From positions 1,731,501 through 1,795,500 of the forward strand of contig NZ_CP062229.1 in the NCBI RefSeq assembly GCF_024707545.1: 64,000 nucleotides of DNA. The letters run 5' to 3'. A program made the position numbers and the translations under genes. This DNA is from Mesorhizobium onobrychidis (lineage in GTDB: Bacteria; Pseudomonadota; Alphaproteobacteria; Rhizobiales; Rhizobiaceae). Under the pieces are notes generated by a model. The model saw nothing but the letters and a program-made list of their open reading frames with translations, was not told the DNA's origin and searched no databases. Positions 55,342-64,000 of the stretch are shown here, piece by piece (within the stretch, counting starts at the first letter, position 1; every line of letters starts with the position of its first letter).

Positions 55342-56262
55342 CTACTCCGCCGCGAGCTTGTCCACCACGCCGTAGGTTGCCTGGTAGCGCGCGCGCTGGC
55401 GGCTGAGCGCTACCATCGTGTTGCGCAAAAGAATCGCCACGGTGATCGGGCCGACACCGCCCGGCACCGGCGTGATCCAAGACGCGACGTGCTTGACGCT
55501 CTCGGCGTCGACGTCGCCGACGATACGGCTCTCCCCGTCCGGTCCCGTCTCGGCATTGATGCCGATGTCGATGACGGCCGCACCAGGCTTGACCATGTCG
55601 GCCTTGATGAGCCGCGGCCTGCCGACCGCGACGAACAGCGCATCGGCGCGGCGCGCATGAGCAGCCACCGAGCGCGTCATGTGATGGCAGACCGTCACGG
55701 TGGCGCCCTCGCTCATCAGCAGGAAGGCGATCGGCTTGCCGACGATCTCGGAGTGACCGACGATGACGACCTCGAGCCCCTTGAGATCGAGACCGGTTTC
55801 CTTGAGCAGTTCGACCGAGGCGGCGGCCGTGCACGGCGCGAGGTCTAGCTGGTTATAGACGATGTTGCCGATCGAAGCCGGATGCATGCCCTCGACATCC
55901 TTGAGCGGATGCACCGCCGCCTGAAGGATCTTGATCGGGATATGCGCCGGCACCGGCCGCTGGATGATGATACCGGTGACGCGCGGATCGGCATTCAGGC
56001 CATGGATCGCTGCTTCCAGTTCGCCGGCGGTGATATCGGCGGCAAACCGTCTTTCCTCGAAATCGATGCCGGCCAATGCCGCCTTGGCGCGCTGGTTGCG
56101 CACATAGACATCGACTGCAGCTGTGTCGCCGACGGTGATCGATATCAGTTTGGGCGGAAAACCCTCGGCGGTCGCAGTCGCCGCATCCTCGCGCACGGAG
56201 GCGATGATGCGCTGGGCGACCGGGCCGCCCCTGAGATAGCGGTTGTCATCGGACAGGGACAT
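55342..56262 (-). CDS. folD: Bifunctional methylene-THF dehydrogenase / methenyl-THF cyclohydrolase
   Basis: Interconverts 5,10-methylene- and 10-formyl-THF in one-carbon metabolism; cytosolic. 306 residues from the ATG at 56262; a longer open frame is not FolD-like. Active-site Lys region YVRNQRAKAA is a variant of the usual Y-x-x-x-K-x-K; GIIIQRPVPAHI, VIVGHSEIVGKPIAFLLMSE, DIGIN and ITPVPGGVGPITVAILLRNT are canonical. The N-terminus (LRGGPVAQRIIASVRED) differs from the common DGKxLAxxI start, so this is a divergent FolD. Confidence 0.9.
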   Translation of the reverse strand: MSLSDDNRYLRGGPVAQRIIASVREDAATATAEGFPPKLISITVGDTAAVDVYVRNQRAKAALAGIDFEERRFAADITAGELEAAIHGLNADPRVTGIIIQRPVPAHIPIKILQAAVHPLKDVEGMHPASIGNIVYNQLDLAPCTAAASVELLKETGLDLKGLEVVIVGHSEIVGKPIAFLLMSEGATVTVCHHMTRSVAAHARRADALFVAVGRPRLIKADMVKPGAAVIDIGINAETGPDGESRIVGDVDAESVKHVASWITPVPGGVGPITVAILLRNTMVALSRQRARYQATYGVVDKLAAE

Positions 56263-56407
56263 GGATGAACCTTCTGTCTGAAAGTGTTGCTGCTGACATA
56301 GCAAGACTCTTTGGAAAATGGCAGCACGAAAGCGAACTGCTATGCCTGTCGCGCGACGTACCGGCGAACCTGCGAAGATTTGCCCGCCAACCGGATCCCA
56401 GCAGAAA

Positions 56408-56442
56408 CAAAAAGGGCAGCGCGGCAAACCGCGCTGCCCTTT
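56408..56442 (-). terminator. Terminator of the L,D-transpeptidase gene
   Basis: Perfect 14-bp stem (56411-56424 with 56429-56442), 4-base loop. On the minus strand it is followed by TTTTTGTTTC. It lies 90 bases after the ldt stop. Confidence 0.85.
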
Positions 56443-56532
56443 CGTGACTGACCGCATCCCCACACGGCCCGTCCCCCGTATCCGATGATCCAGAGTCTTC
56501 TTGGCAGATTCGACGATAAAATCAACTGCAGA

Positions 56533-57276
56533 TTACATCACCACAACCGTCGTGCCAACATCGACCCGCTCATAGAGGTCGACGACGTCCTCGTTGCGCA
56601 TGCGAATGCAGCCGGACGACACCGCGCCGCCGATCGTCCAGGGTTGGTTGGTGCCGTGGATGCGGTATTCCGTCGAGCCGAGATAAAGCGCGCGCGCGCC
56701 GAGCGGGTTTTCCATGCCGCCGGCAAGATAGGTCGGCAGATAGCGGCCCTTGGCGGCCTCGCGGGCGATCATCACCGCTGGCGGGCGCCAGTCCGGCCAC
56801 ACGCGCTTGTTGCTGATCTTGTGCGTGCCGGCCCATTCGAAGCCCGGCTTGCCGGTGCCGACGCCATAGCGCCGCGCCTTGCCGTTGTTCTCGACCAGGT
56901 AGAGAAAATTCTCCCTCGTATCGATGACGATCGTGCCCGGCTTCTCCGGACCGTCATAGGCGACTTGCTGCGGCAGGTAGATCGGGTTGATCTGCGGGCG
57001 TGTGACCATGCGCTTGGCTGGCGCCTGCACCGCCGCCGTGCGCAATTGATCGGGCCGCGCCTGCCGTTGAGAACGGCGCTGCGGCTTTTGCATCTCTTGC
57101 CGGTTCTGGCGGACGATGCCCGGCGCGCGGCCAAGCTGCAGCACCCAGGGCGCTGAAAGGTCGGGGCTCACCATCACCGGCGGCCTGTCGGCATAACGGT
57201 CATTGGCGCTGGAGGATGTAGCGGCAGTGGCCAGCACGGCTGCGGCGCCGAGCAGCGGGAACAAAAATGTCTTCAT
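56533..57276 (-). CDS. L,D-transpeptidase (YkuD domain)
   Basis: Periplasmic peptidoglycan cross-linker making 3-3 bonds or attaching proteins. 247 residues from the ATG at 57276, with a signal peptide (MKTFLFPLLGAAAVLATAAT, cut near SSA-ND). A basic Gln-rich linker (residues about 60-85) precedes the YkuD domain (from about 105), whose catalytic stretch is YRIHGTNQP ... SSGCIRMRNEDVVDLYE with the active Cys. It has its own terminator. Rhizobia carry many paralogues; which one this is cannot be said. Confidence 0.88.
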   Translation of the reverse strand: MKTFLFPLLGAAAVLATAATSSSANDRYADRPPVMVSPDLSAPWVLQLGRAPGIVRQNRQEMQKPQRRSQRQARPDQLRTAAVQAPAKRMVTRPQINPIYLPQQVAYDGPEKPGTIVIDTRENFLYLVENNGKARRYGVGTGKPGFEWAGTHKISNKRVWPDWRPPAVMIAREAAKGRYLPTYLAGGMENPLGARALYLGSTEYRIHGTNQPWTIGGAVSSGCIRMRNEDVVDLYERVDVGTTVVVM

Positions 57277-57487
57277 CGGAACGCACCTTGATCGTCGAAC
57301 ACGCCGGGCGCAAAAGCGTCCCCGGTTCGCGGACATTGGGCGCGGAGCAGCAACCGAAACATGAATCGGAATGCGTAAAATGCTCCATTGTCGGTAAAGC
57401 TTTCGGTGTGGTTACCGGCCGGTTCAGGAATCTGGTAAAGCCGCGGTAAAGGCAGCGCTGAGGCGCATTAACGAATGGAATTCCGCC

Positions 57488-58123
57488 ATGGATGAGAAGA
57501 CAGGCCTGCTCGCCGGACCCGATGGTATCGCGCGCTGCTTCTGGCACGGCAATCTGCCGGATTATTTGCACTACCACGATCATGAATGGGGCCGGCCGGT
57601 CACCGACGACCGCAAGCTGTTCGAAAAGATCTGCCTCGAAGGCTTTCAGTCGGGCCTGTCCTGGCTGACTATATTGCGCAAGCGCGAGAATTTCCGCGAG
57701 GCGTTCGCCGGCTTCGATATCGACAAGATCGCCGCCTTTGCCGACGAGGATGTCGAGCGCCTGCTCGACAATGCCGGCATCATCCGCCACCGCGGCAAGA
57801 TTGTCTCGACCATCAACAACGCCAAGCGTGCGCGTGAATTGGCCGACGAGGCCGGCTCGCTGGCGGCCTGGTTCTGGAAGTTCGAACCCGGCCCCGACGA
57901 ACGGCCCGAAATCGTCGATCTCGCCCATCTGCGCGCCAACCCGACCACGACGGTCTCTGTGCGGATTTCAAAGGAGCTAAAAAAACGCGGCTGGAGCTTT
58001 GTCGGCCCGACAACCGTCTACGCCTTCATGCAGGCCATGGGGCTGGTCAACGACCATCTCGAGGGCTGTGTCTGCCGAGAGCAGGTCGAGGCGGAGCGCA
58101 AGGCGTTCAAGAGGCCGAAGTGA
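57488..58123 (+). CDS. tag: DNA-3-methyladenine glycosylase I
   Basis: Base-excision repair enzyme removing 3-methyladenine. 211 residues. RCFWHGNLPDYLHYHDHEWG holds the zinc-binding Cys and aromatic pocket, FEKICLEGFQSGLSWLTILRKREN the substrate-binding helix, and VCREQVEAERKAF the C-terminal zinc ligand part with the final Cys/His set (NDHLEGCVCR). Divergent from the L,D-transpeptidase; followed by a palindromic element. Confidence 0.93.
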   Translation: MDEKTGLLAGPDGIARCFWHGNLPDYLHYHDHEWGRPVTDDRKLFEKICLEGFQSGLSWLTILRKRENFREAFAGFDIDKIAAFADEDVERLLDNAGIIRHRGKIVSTINNAKRARELADEAGSLAAWFWKFEPGPDERPEIVDLAHLRANPTTTVSVRISKELKKRGWSFVGPTTVYAFMQAMGLVNDHLEGCVCREQVEAERKAFKRPK

Positions 58124-58131
58124 GCTTTTTA

Positions 58132-58274
58132 CCTTCTCCCCTTGTGGGAGAAGGTGGATCGGCGCGTAGCGTCGAGACGGTTGAGGGGTGTTGGACGGAT
58201 CGCCGTCGCCAAGCTGGAACACCCCTCATCCGACCAAGCTTCGCTCCGCCACCTTCTCCCACACGGGGAGAAGG
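58132..58274. repeat. CCTTCTCC...GGAGAAGG palindromic element, copy 1
   Basis: Ends CCTTCTCCCCTTGTGGGAGA and its near mirror, with GAGGGGTGTTGG/CCCCTCATCCG inside. About 143 bases. Copies 2 and 3 are at 58636-58818 and 60545-60691. Confidence 0.88.
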
Positions 58275-58291
58275 AAAGGGCGCTCAAAAAC

Positions 58292-58546
58292 TCAAGCGCC
58301 GCTGGCGCCGGCCAGAAAAAGTCCGGCGACGATGGCCGCCACCGTGGCAAGGGCTGGGTAGATCACCAGCAGGCCGGTCACCAGCGCATCGCGCATGGTC
58401 GGTCCCGTACGCTCGTCGGCGGCAACCTCGAATGGTCCCGCCATTTGGCCTGCCGCTCTCGGCGCATGGCCATCGGCCGGCCGCAACTGGGCGGGCAACG
58501 CGCAGGCGCCGCTGTCGATAATGTCGAATTTCCGTGCCGTGGTCAT
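58292..58546 (-). CDS. Small membrane protein, hypothetical
   Basis: 84 residues. A soluble N-terminal part (MTTARKFDIIDSGACALPAQ) leads to one hydrophobic helix at the end (ALVTGLLVIYPALATVAAIVA), so it is probably tail-anchored. It lies between two copies of the palindromic element, on the opposite strand to tag and hisS. Codon use is normal for the genome, which supports a real gene. No family recognised. Confidence 0.55.
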   Translation of the reverse strand: MTTARKFDIIDSGACALPAQLRPADGHAPRAAGQMAGPFEVAADERTGPTMRDALVTGLLVIYPALATVAAIVAGLFLAGASGA

Positions 58547-58635
58547 GGCCCGAACCCCTTGTTTCGGCGCGCTTTATCGGCTGCGATTGTGTCGGTACGA
58601 TGCCGCGCTCATGGCGGAATTGTTTCAGCCTCTTG

Positions 58636-58818
58636 CCTTCTCCCCCTTGTGGGAGAAGGTGGATCGGCGCGCAGCGCCGAGACGGTTGAGGGGTGTTGGA
58701 CGGAGCGCGGTCGATGCCAAGCTGGAGCACCCCTCATCCGACCGAGCGGAGCCTGTCCTCGGGCTTGCCGAAGGCAAGACCCGTGGGCTCGGCCACCTTC
58801 TCCCACACGGGGAGAAGG
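58636..58818. repeat. CCTTCTCC...GGAGAAGG palindromic element, copy 2
   Basis: Same arms as copy 1 but longer (183 bases) with an extra inner arm near 58760-58790. The 365-base gap from 58547 to hisS contains this element and about 90 bases of hisS leader; nothing else seen. Confidence 0.88.
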
Positions 58819-58911
58819 CAGGGCGGCAAACCCTTGCCGCGCCAAGCCCCATCGGTTAGGACACGCCCACTCGAAATAAGTCAGTTTTTACTTAGCAAAA
58901 AGACCCATGCC

Positions 58912-60531
58912 ATGGCCGACAAATCGGAAAAGATGAAAGCGCGGCTGCCGCGCGGGCTTGTCGACCGCGGCGCCGACGATATCCGTGCTGTCGAGAAGAT
59001 GATGGCGACGATCCGCTCGGTCTATGAGCTTTACGGCTTCGAGCCGGTCGACCAGCCGCTGATCGAATACACCGACGCGCTGGGCAAATTCCTGCCCGAC
59101 CAGGACCGGCCGAACGAAGGCGTGTTCTCGTTCCAGGACGACGACGACCAGTGGCTGTCGCTGCGCTACGACCTGACCGCGCCGATGGCCCGATTTGTCG
59201 CTGAAAACTTTGAGCGTCTGCCGAAACCCTATCGCAGCTACCGCTCCGGCTGGGTGTTTCGCAACGAAAAGCCCGGCCCCGGCCGCTTCCGCCAGTTCAT
59301 GCAGTTCGACGCCGACACGGTGGGCACGCCGGGCGTCGCGGCGGACGCCGAGATGGCGATGATGATGGCCGACGTGATGGAGGCGCTCGGCATCAAGCGC
59401 GGCGACTACGTCATCCGGGTCAACAACCGCAAGGTGCTGGACGGCGTGTTGGAGGCGATCGGCCTTGGCGGAAACGAGAATGCCGGCCGCCGGCTGCAGG
59501 TGCTGAGGGCTATCGACAAGCTGGATAAGCTGGGAGCGCATGGGGTCTTCGAATTGCTTGGCGAAGGTCGGCGTGATGAAAGTGGGGATTTCACCAAAGG
59601 AGCAGGATTAGACGGTCGGCAAATAGATGTGGTTTTGGGCTTTTTGCTGGAAGACATCAAAACCGCTTGGCTGGCGGATCAGAGGCGTCTTCCAAAAGAG
59701 GAGTTTCTGGAGTTGTGGGGTGACGATCTTGAGCACATTTGGCTAGCTGACGTCGATCCCGACAAAGCGACTGAAAAGCTCAGCAAATTCTGTTCCGATT
59801 GGCTTGGCGTGGATTTGAACACCCCGCTGCGCGACGGGCTCCAAGAATTACAACAAATTGCTAAGCTATGTAGCTTTGCTGGTTACGAAGGTAACCGCAT
59901 CCGCATCGATCCCTCGGTCGTCCGTGGCCTCGAATATTACACCGGTCCGGTCTACGAAGCCGAGCTCCTGGCCGAGATCCCCAACGAAGAGGGAAAAATC
60001 GTGCGCTTCGGTTCGGTCGGCGGTGGTGGCCGTTATGACGGCCTTGTCTCGCGCTTTCGTGGCGAGCCGGTGCCGGCGACCGGGTTTTCGATCGGCGTCT
60101 CCAGGCTGATGACTGCGCTGAAGAACCTCGGCAAGCTCGACACGTCGGACGTCATCGCGCCGGTCGTCGTGCTCACCATGGACAAGGACACTGAAAGCCT
60201 CGGCCGCTACCAGAAGATGGTGGCCGAGCTGCGCGCCGCCGGCATCCGCTCCGAAATGTATCTCGGCGGCGCCGGCATGAAGGCGCAGCTCAAATATGCC
60301 GACCGCCGCGGCAGCCCGGTCGCCATCATCCAGGGCGGCGACGAGCGCGCCAAGGGCGAGGTGCAGATCAAGGATCTGATCGAAGGCGCGCGCATGTCGG
60401 CTGAGATCGCCGACAACGCCGAATGGCGCGCCGCGCGACCGGCGCAGGTGACGGTGGCAGAAAGCGAGCTGGTCGCCGAGGTGAGGAAGATACTTGCCGC
60501 GCAGGCGGAGGAGCGGGCGCGTGGCAAGTAG
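58912..60531 (+). CDS. hisS: Histidyl-tRNA synthetase with a divergent low-GC central patch
   Basis: Charges tRNA-His. 539 residues from the ATG at 58912, about 35 more than the alphaproteobacterial enzymes I know (about 500). Motif 1 region [20 protein letters not shown], motif 2 [20 protein letters not shown], the HisRS A motif [15 protein letters not shown], motif 3 [13 protein letters not shown], and a C-terminal anticodon domain are all present. Residues about 210-325 (59540-59890) are coded by sequence near 50% G+C against about 66% in the flanks, with odd codons; this part carries the extra length. Upstream of hisZG. Confidence 0.93.
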   Translation: MADKSEKMKARLPRGLVDRGADDIRAVEKMMATIRSVYELYGFEPVDQPLIEYTDALGKFLPDQDRPNEGVFSFQDDDDQWLSLRYDLTAPMARFVAENFERLPKPYRSYRSGWVFRNEKPGPGRFRQFMQFDADTVGTPGVAADAEMAMMMADVMEALGIKRGDYVIRVNNRKVLDGVLEAIGLGGNENAGRRLQVLRAIDKLDKLGAHGVFELLGEGRRDESGDFTKGAGLDGRQIDVVLGFLLEDIKTAWLADQRRLPKEEFLELWGDDLEHIWLADVDPDKATEKLSKFCSDWLGVDLNTPLRDGLQELQQIAKLCSFAGYEGNRIRIDPSVVRGLEYYTGPVYEAELLAEIPNEEGKIVRFGSVGGGGRYDGLVSRFRGEPVPATGFSIGVSRLMTALKNLGKLDTSDVIAPVVVLTMDKDTESLGRYQKMVAELRAAGIRSEMYLGGAGMKAQLKYADRRGSPVAIIQGGDERAKGEVQIKDLIEGARMSAEIADNAEWRAARPAQVTVAESELVAEVRKILAAQAEERARGK

Positions 60532-60544
60532 GGCGCCAGTCTTC

Positions 60545-60691
60545 CCTTCTCCCCTTGTGGGAGAAGGTGGCCGAGCGAAGCTCGGTCGGATGAGGGGTGT
60601 TGGAAGAAACTCGACGCCACCACTCCGTCCAGCACCCCTCATCCGTCTCGGCGCTACGCGCCGATCCACCTTCTCCCACAGGGGGAGAAGG
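60545..60691. repeat. CCTTCTCC...GGAGAAGG palindromic element, copy 3
   Basis: Arms CCTTCTCCCCTTGTGGGAGA / TCTCCCACAGGGGGAGAAGG with GGATGAGGGGTG/CACCCCTCATCC inside. Sits between hisS and hisZ and may supply the GGAAGGG that precedes hisZ. Confidence 0.88.
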
Positions 60692-60705
60692 GAAGGGCGC
60701 CTGCC

Positions 60706-61827
60706 ATGACCTCCCGCTATCCCGCCATCGCATCAGACATCGCCAAGCTCTTCGCTGCGCGCGGCACGCATGCGGTCGAGGTGGCGGTGCTGCAGCCGGC
60801 GGACCCGTTCCTCGACATGGCAGGAGAGGATCTGCGCCGCCGCATTTTCCTCACCGAAAGCGAGACCGGCCTCACGCTTTGCCTGCGGCCCGAGTTCACC
60901 ATTCCGGTCTGCCTCGACCACATTGCCAGCCAGGCCGGCACGCCGCGCCGTTATTCCTATCTCGGCGAGGTGTTTCGCCAGCGCCGCGAGGGCGGCAATG
61001 AGTTTTTCCAGGCCGGCATCGAGGATCTCGGCGACGGCGACATCGCACAGGCCGACGCGCGTTCGCTGGCCGACGCGCATGCGCTGCTTTCGCTGGTGCT
61101 GCCGGACCTGGCACTGGCGATCACGCTCGGCGACCAGACCATATTCGAGGCGGTGCTCGCTGCGCTCGGCCTGCCGCGCGGCTGGCGTATGCGGCTGGCG
61201 CGCGCCTTCGGTTCGGCGGCGATGCTGGAGGCAGCGCTTGCCGACCTCGCCAACCCGCCGCGCAATGGCCAGATCGCCGGCCCGGTCGCCGCGCTTGTCC
61301 TCGATGGCGATCTGGAAGGGCTTTCGTCGCACATCGCCGGCGGCATGGAGCAAGCGGGTCTGTCGGCGTCTGCCGGGCGCTCGCCGGCCGACATTGCGCG
61401 ACGCTTGATCGAGAAGGCCGAATTGCGCAGCGTCAGGCTGTCGAAAGCGGCGTTTTCGGCGCTGAAGGATTTTCTGGCGATCGATGTGGCGCTCGACGGC
61501 GCGGCAAAAGCGCTCGAAATCTTCGCGGCCGGCGCCGGCCTTTCGCTGGGTGCGGCGCTGGACAATTTTTCCGCACGTGCAAAGTCGATCGAAGCTCTTG
61601 GCCTGCCCACGGCAAAAATCCGCTACGACGCCGCCTTCGGCCGCCCGCTCGATTACTACACCGGCCTGGTCTTCGAGATCGCGGCGGAAAACGGCGACCG
61701 GCCGTTGGCCGGCGGCGGCCGCTATGACCGCTTGCTGACGCTGCTCGGCGCGAAAACGCCGATCCCCGGCGTCGGCTTTTCCGTCTGGCTCGACCGCATC
61801 GAAGCGCTGCGAGAGAAGACGCAATGA
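60706..61827 (+). CDS. hisZ: ATP phosphoribosyltransferase regulatory subunit
   Basis: HisRS-like protein without aminoacylation activity that binds short-form HisG and gives it histidine feedback control. 373 residues. It keeps class II synthetase folds ([68 protein letters not shown]) but lacks the anticodon domain. Translationally coupled to hisG by ATGA overlap; directly follows hisS, as in many rhizobia. Confidence 0.94.
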   Translation: MTSRYPAIASDIAKLFAARGTHAVEVAVLQPADPFLDMAGEDLRRRIFLTESETGLTLCLRPEFTIPVCLDHIASQAGTPRRYSYLGEVFRQRREGGNEFFQAGIEDLGDGDIAQADARSLADAHALLSLVLPDLALAITLGDQTIFEAVLAALGLPRGWRMRLARAFGSAAMLEAALADLANPPRNGQIAGPVAALVLDGDLEGLSSHIAGGMEQAGLSASAGRSPADIARRLIEKAELRSVRLSKAAFSALKDFLAIDVALDGAAKALEIFAAGAGLSLGAALDNFSARAKSIEALGLPTAKIRYDAAFGRPLDYYTGLVFEIAAENGDRPLAGGGRYDRLLTLLGAKTPIPGVGFSVWLDRIEALREKTQ

Positions 61828-62525
61828 TCACGCTGGCGATCCCTTCAAAAGGCCGGCTCAAGGAGCGGGCGCTGGAAGTGCTGGCCAAGGCCGGGCTTGC
61901 CGTCAGCCTGCCCGGCGACGAGCGCAAATACCGCGCCCGCATCGAAGGCGTGGAAGCCGTCGAGGTGGCGTTCCTGTCGGCGTCCGAAATATCAGGCGAG
62001 ATCGGCCAGGGCTCGGTCGACCTCGGCATCACCGGCGAGGATCTGTTGCGCGAAAGCCTTGCCGATTGGGAGGCGCGTGCGGAGATCGTCGCCCGCCTCG
62101 GCTTTGGCAACGCCGATGTCGTGGTGGCGGTGCCCGACATCTGGCTAGATGTCGACACAATGGCCGATCTCGACGATGTCGCCGCCGATTTCCGCCAGCG
62201 CCACGGCAGGCGGCTTCGGATCGCGACAAAATACTGGCGGCTGACGCAGCAGTTCTTTTCGCAAAAGCACGGCATACAGGTCTATCGCATCGTCGAAAGC
62301 CTGGGCGCCACCGAGGGCGCGCCGGCGGCGGGATTGGCCGATGTCGTCGTCGACATCACCACGTCAGGCGCGACGCTGCGGGCCAATCATCTGAAGGTGC
62401 TGGCCGACGGCGTCATCCTGCGCTCGCAGGCCTGCCTTGTCGCGTCGAAGAAAATCCGCGCCGCTGCGGATGAAGCAGTTTTGCGCGACATCGCCGCGAA
62501 AATGAGCGCCATCCCTCCCCCTTGA
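61824..62525 (+). CDS. hisG: ATP phosphoribosyltransferase, short form
   Basis: First step of histidine synthesis: ATP + PRPP to phosphoribosyl-ATP. 233 residues, the short HisG that needs His[20 protein letters not shown] is the N-terminal substrate site, [14 protein letters not shown] and [14 protein letters not shown] are conserved, and [18 protein letters not shown] is the PRPP-binding motif. The stop codon lies inside a CCCTCCCC palindrome, which supplies the last two codons (Pro-Pro), so the C-terminus is partly repeat-derived. Confidence 0.95.
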   Translation: MITLAIPSKGRLKERALEVLAKAGLAVSLPGDERKYRARIEGVEAVEVAFLSASEISGEIGQGSVDLGITGEDLLRESLADWEARAEIVARLGFGNADVVVAVPDIWLDVDTMADLDDVAADFRQRHGRRLRIATKYWRLTQQFFSQKHGIQVYRIVESLGATEGAPAAGLADVVVDITTSGATLRANHLKVLADGVILRSQACLVASKKIRAAADEAVLRDIAAKMSAIPPP

Positions 62526-62645
62526 GGGGAGGGTGCCTCGCGGAGCGAGGCGGGTGGGATCGTCTCACGTCGAGCACTGCTGCAACGACCCCACCCGTCC
62601 ATCCGCCTTCGGCGGCTGTCCACCCTCCCCTCAAGGGGGAGGGAT
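62511..62645. repeat. CCCTCCCC...GGGGAGGG palindromic element overlapping the hisG stop
   Basis: Arms 62511-62535 and 62621-62645 are nearly exact reverse complements (ATCCCTCCCCCTTGAGGGGA... / ...TCCCCTCAAGGGGGAGGGAT). The TGA of hisG is inside the left arm. Confidence 0.9.
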
Positions 62646-62724
62646 GGCGTTCCCATACCATCAACGGGATTTCCACCACCTCGGCAGGCTGATAGACTCG
62701 GCCTCGTCTGCGGAGGAGACGGCG

Positions 62725-64000
62725 ATGCCGATCAATCTCGACGAGTTGAAGAATGCCACGAACCTGCGCGGCGGCCGCCCGCGCAATGACGGCACGTTTG
62801 TCGCGCCGGTCGACGGCAGGGCGCATGTGTCGGGCGAACGCACCGTGCCGCTGCTGCAGCAGACGATCCCGGCGTTGCTTTCGGACACCGTCAGCAAATA
62901 TGGCACGCTCGATGCCGCCGTCTTCGTCGACCAGGACAAGCGCTTCACCTGGAGCGAACTTTCAGACACGGTGGACGCGCTGGCCGCAGGCTTCCTGGCG
63001 CTTGGCCTGGCAAAAGGCGACCGCGTCGGCATCTGGTCGCCCAACCGCTGGGAATGGCTGGTGACGCAATTCGCCACCGCGCGCATCGGCCTGATCCTGG
63101 TCAACATCAATCCGGCCTACCGGCTGACCGAGCTGGACTATGCGCTGAACAAGGTCGCCTGCCGAGCGCTGGTCACAGCCGTCAAATTCAAGAGCTCCGA
63201 CTATCTCGGCATGATCGAAACGCTGGCGCCGGAGATCGCGACTGCGACGCCGGGCAAACTTGAGGCGAAAAAGTTGCCGGCGCTAAAAATCGTCATCCGC
63301 ATGGGCGAGGAGAACTCGCCCGGCATGTTCAATTTCGCCGACGTGCTGGCGATGGCCGGGCGCGACGAGCATGACAGCCTCGACCGGATCTCCGAGGGGC
63401 TGAAGCCCGGCGACGCCATCAACATCCAGTTCACGTCAGGCACGACAGGCGCGCCAAAGGGCGCGACGCTGACCCACAACAACATCGTCAACAACGGCAA
63501 TTTCGTCACCTCGGCGATCAGGCTGACCGTCGACGACCGGTTGTGCATCCCGGTGCCGCTCTATCACTGCTTCGGCATGTCGATGGGCACGATCGGCTGC
63601 GTCACCAAGGGCGCGACCATGGTTTTCCCCGGCGAGGGGTTTGATGCCGGCGCCACGCTGGAGGCGGTGGCGGGCGAGCACTGCACCGGCCTTTACGGCG
63701 TGCCGACCATGTTCGTCGGCCTGCTCGACCATCCGGATTTCGACACCTTCGATCTCACCAGCCTGCGCACCGGCATCATGGCCGGCTCGCCGTGCCCGAT
63801 CGAGGTGATGAAGAAGGTGGTGTCGCTGATGCACATGGCGGAGGTGACAATCGCCTATGGCATGACCGAGACCAGCCCGGTGTCGTTCCAGAGCAGCGTC
63901 GACGACCCGTTGGAAAAGCGCGTCTCGACGGTCGGCCGCGTCCACCCCCATGTCGAGGTCAAGGCGATCGATGCCGATGGCGCCACCGTTGCGGTCGGCG
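62725..64000 (+). CDS. AMP-binding acyl-CoA ligase, 3' truncated by window end
   Basis: Adenylating enzyme, probably a medium/long-chain fatty-acyl-CoA synthetase. The frame starts at the ATG at 62725 (GGAGGAGAC 5 bases upstream) and is open to the right edge; 425 residues are visible. [20 protein letters not shown] near residue 232 is the AMP-binding P-loop ([10 protein letters not shown]), and [20 protein letters not shown] is the acyl-binding A5 region (AYGMTETSP). The N-terminal part [20 protein letters not shown] fits the FadD/short-chain ligase family. The substrate cannot be fixed without the C-terminus. Confidence 0.88.
   Translation, partial: MPINLDELKNATNLRGGRPRNDGTFVAPVDGRAHVSGERTVPLLQQTIPALLSDTVSKYGTLDAAVFVDQDKRFTWSELSDTVDALAAGFLALGLAKGDRVGIWSPNRWEWLVTQFATARIGLILVNINPAYRLTELDYALNKVACRALVTAVKFKSSDYLGMIETLAPEIATATPGKLEAKKLPALKIVIRMGEENSPGMFNFADVLAMAGRDEHDSLDRISEGLKPGDAINIQFTSGTTGAPKGATLTHNNIVNNGNFVTSAIRLTVDDRLCIPVPLYHCFGMSMGTIGCVTKGATMVFPGEGFDAGATLEAVAGEHCTGLYGVPTMFVGLLDHPDFDTFDLTSLRTGIMAGSPCPIEVMKKVVSLMHMAEVTIAYGMTETSPVSFQSSVDDPLEKRVSTVGRVHPHVEVKAIDADGATVAVG

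Overview
The window looks like chromosome of a rhizobial alphaproteobacterium, most likely Mesorhizobium or a close relative. It is about 60-66% G+C. It has a manganese SitBCD transporter next to a Mur/Fur-type regulator, a DUF768 protein (a family I know mainly from Mesorhizobium), a PdhS/CbrA-like PAS kinase, a plant-type glutamate-cysteine ligase, a tRNA-His without the extra G-1, and many rhizobial intergenic palindromes. This assignment is inference from gene content; no marker was searched.

Layout. 0-3.7 kb: end of a Mn/Zn ABC transporter operon, convergent Fur-type regulator, degenerate receiver protein. 3.8-7.2 kb: isocitrate lyase with a small partner gene, divergent from an XRE/ScfR-type regulator. 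7.2-9.2 kb: a methyltransferase and a DMT exporter. 9.5-13.7 kb: a PotFGHI-type polyamine ABC transporter. 13.7-17.8 kb: an AsmA-like envelope protein divergent from acetoacetyl-CoA synthetase. 18.3-23.1 kb: a candidate small RNA, a 1237-residue PAS sensor kinase, a phasin, and an RNA with three CCUCCUCCC hairpins. 23.3-33.1 kb: tRNA-His followed by two decayed copies of its 3' end. These enclose an integrase remnant, a sulfotransferase-like gene and a sugar-use locus (ROK kinase fused to a P-loop kinase, LacD-like aldolase, SorC regulator, FrcBCA-like ABC transporter).

33-46 kb: DUF768, ankyrin, P1 peptidase, xseA, LysR, DUF1127, DUF937, gshA and rsmE, with an IS4-family element inserted between gshA and rsmE. 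46-55 kb: metallophosphoesterase, lldD, GntR regulator, DUF3422 and glcDEF. 55-64 kb: folD, L,D-transpeptidase, tag, hisS-hisZ-hisG and the start of an AMP-binding acyl-CoA ligase.

Together the genes point to a versatile heterotroph. Isocitrate lyase, lldD, glcDEF and acetoacetyl-CoA synthetase link lactate, glycolate/glyoxylate and PHB-derived C4 units. The phasin belongs to PHB storage, the ABC systems import Mn, polyamines and a sugar, and hisSZG covers histidine. The most notable items are the triple anti-Shine-Dalgarno hairpin RNA, the tRNA-His-bounded composite island, the ROK/P-loop fusion, a low-GC divergent patch inside hisS, and an IS sitting at the centre of a host palindrome.
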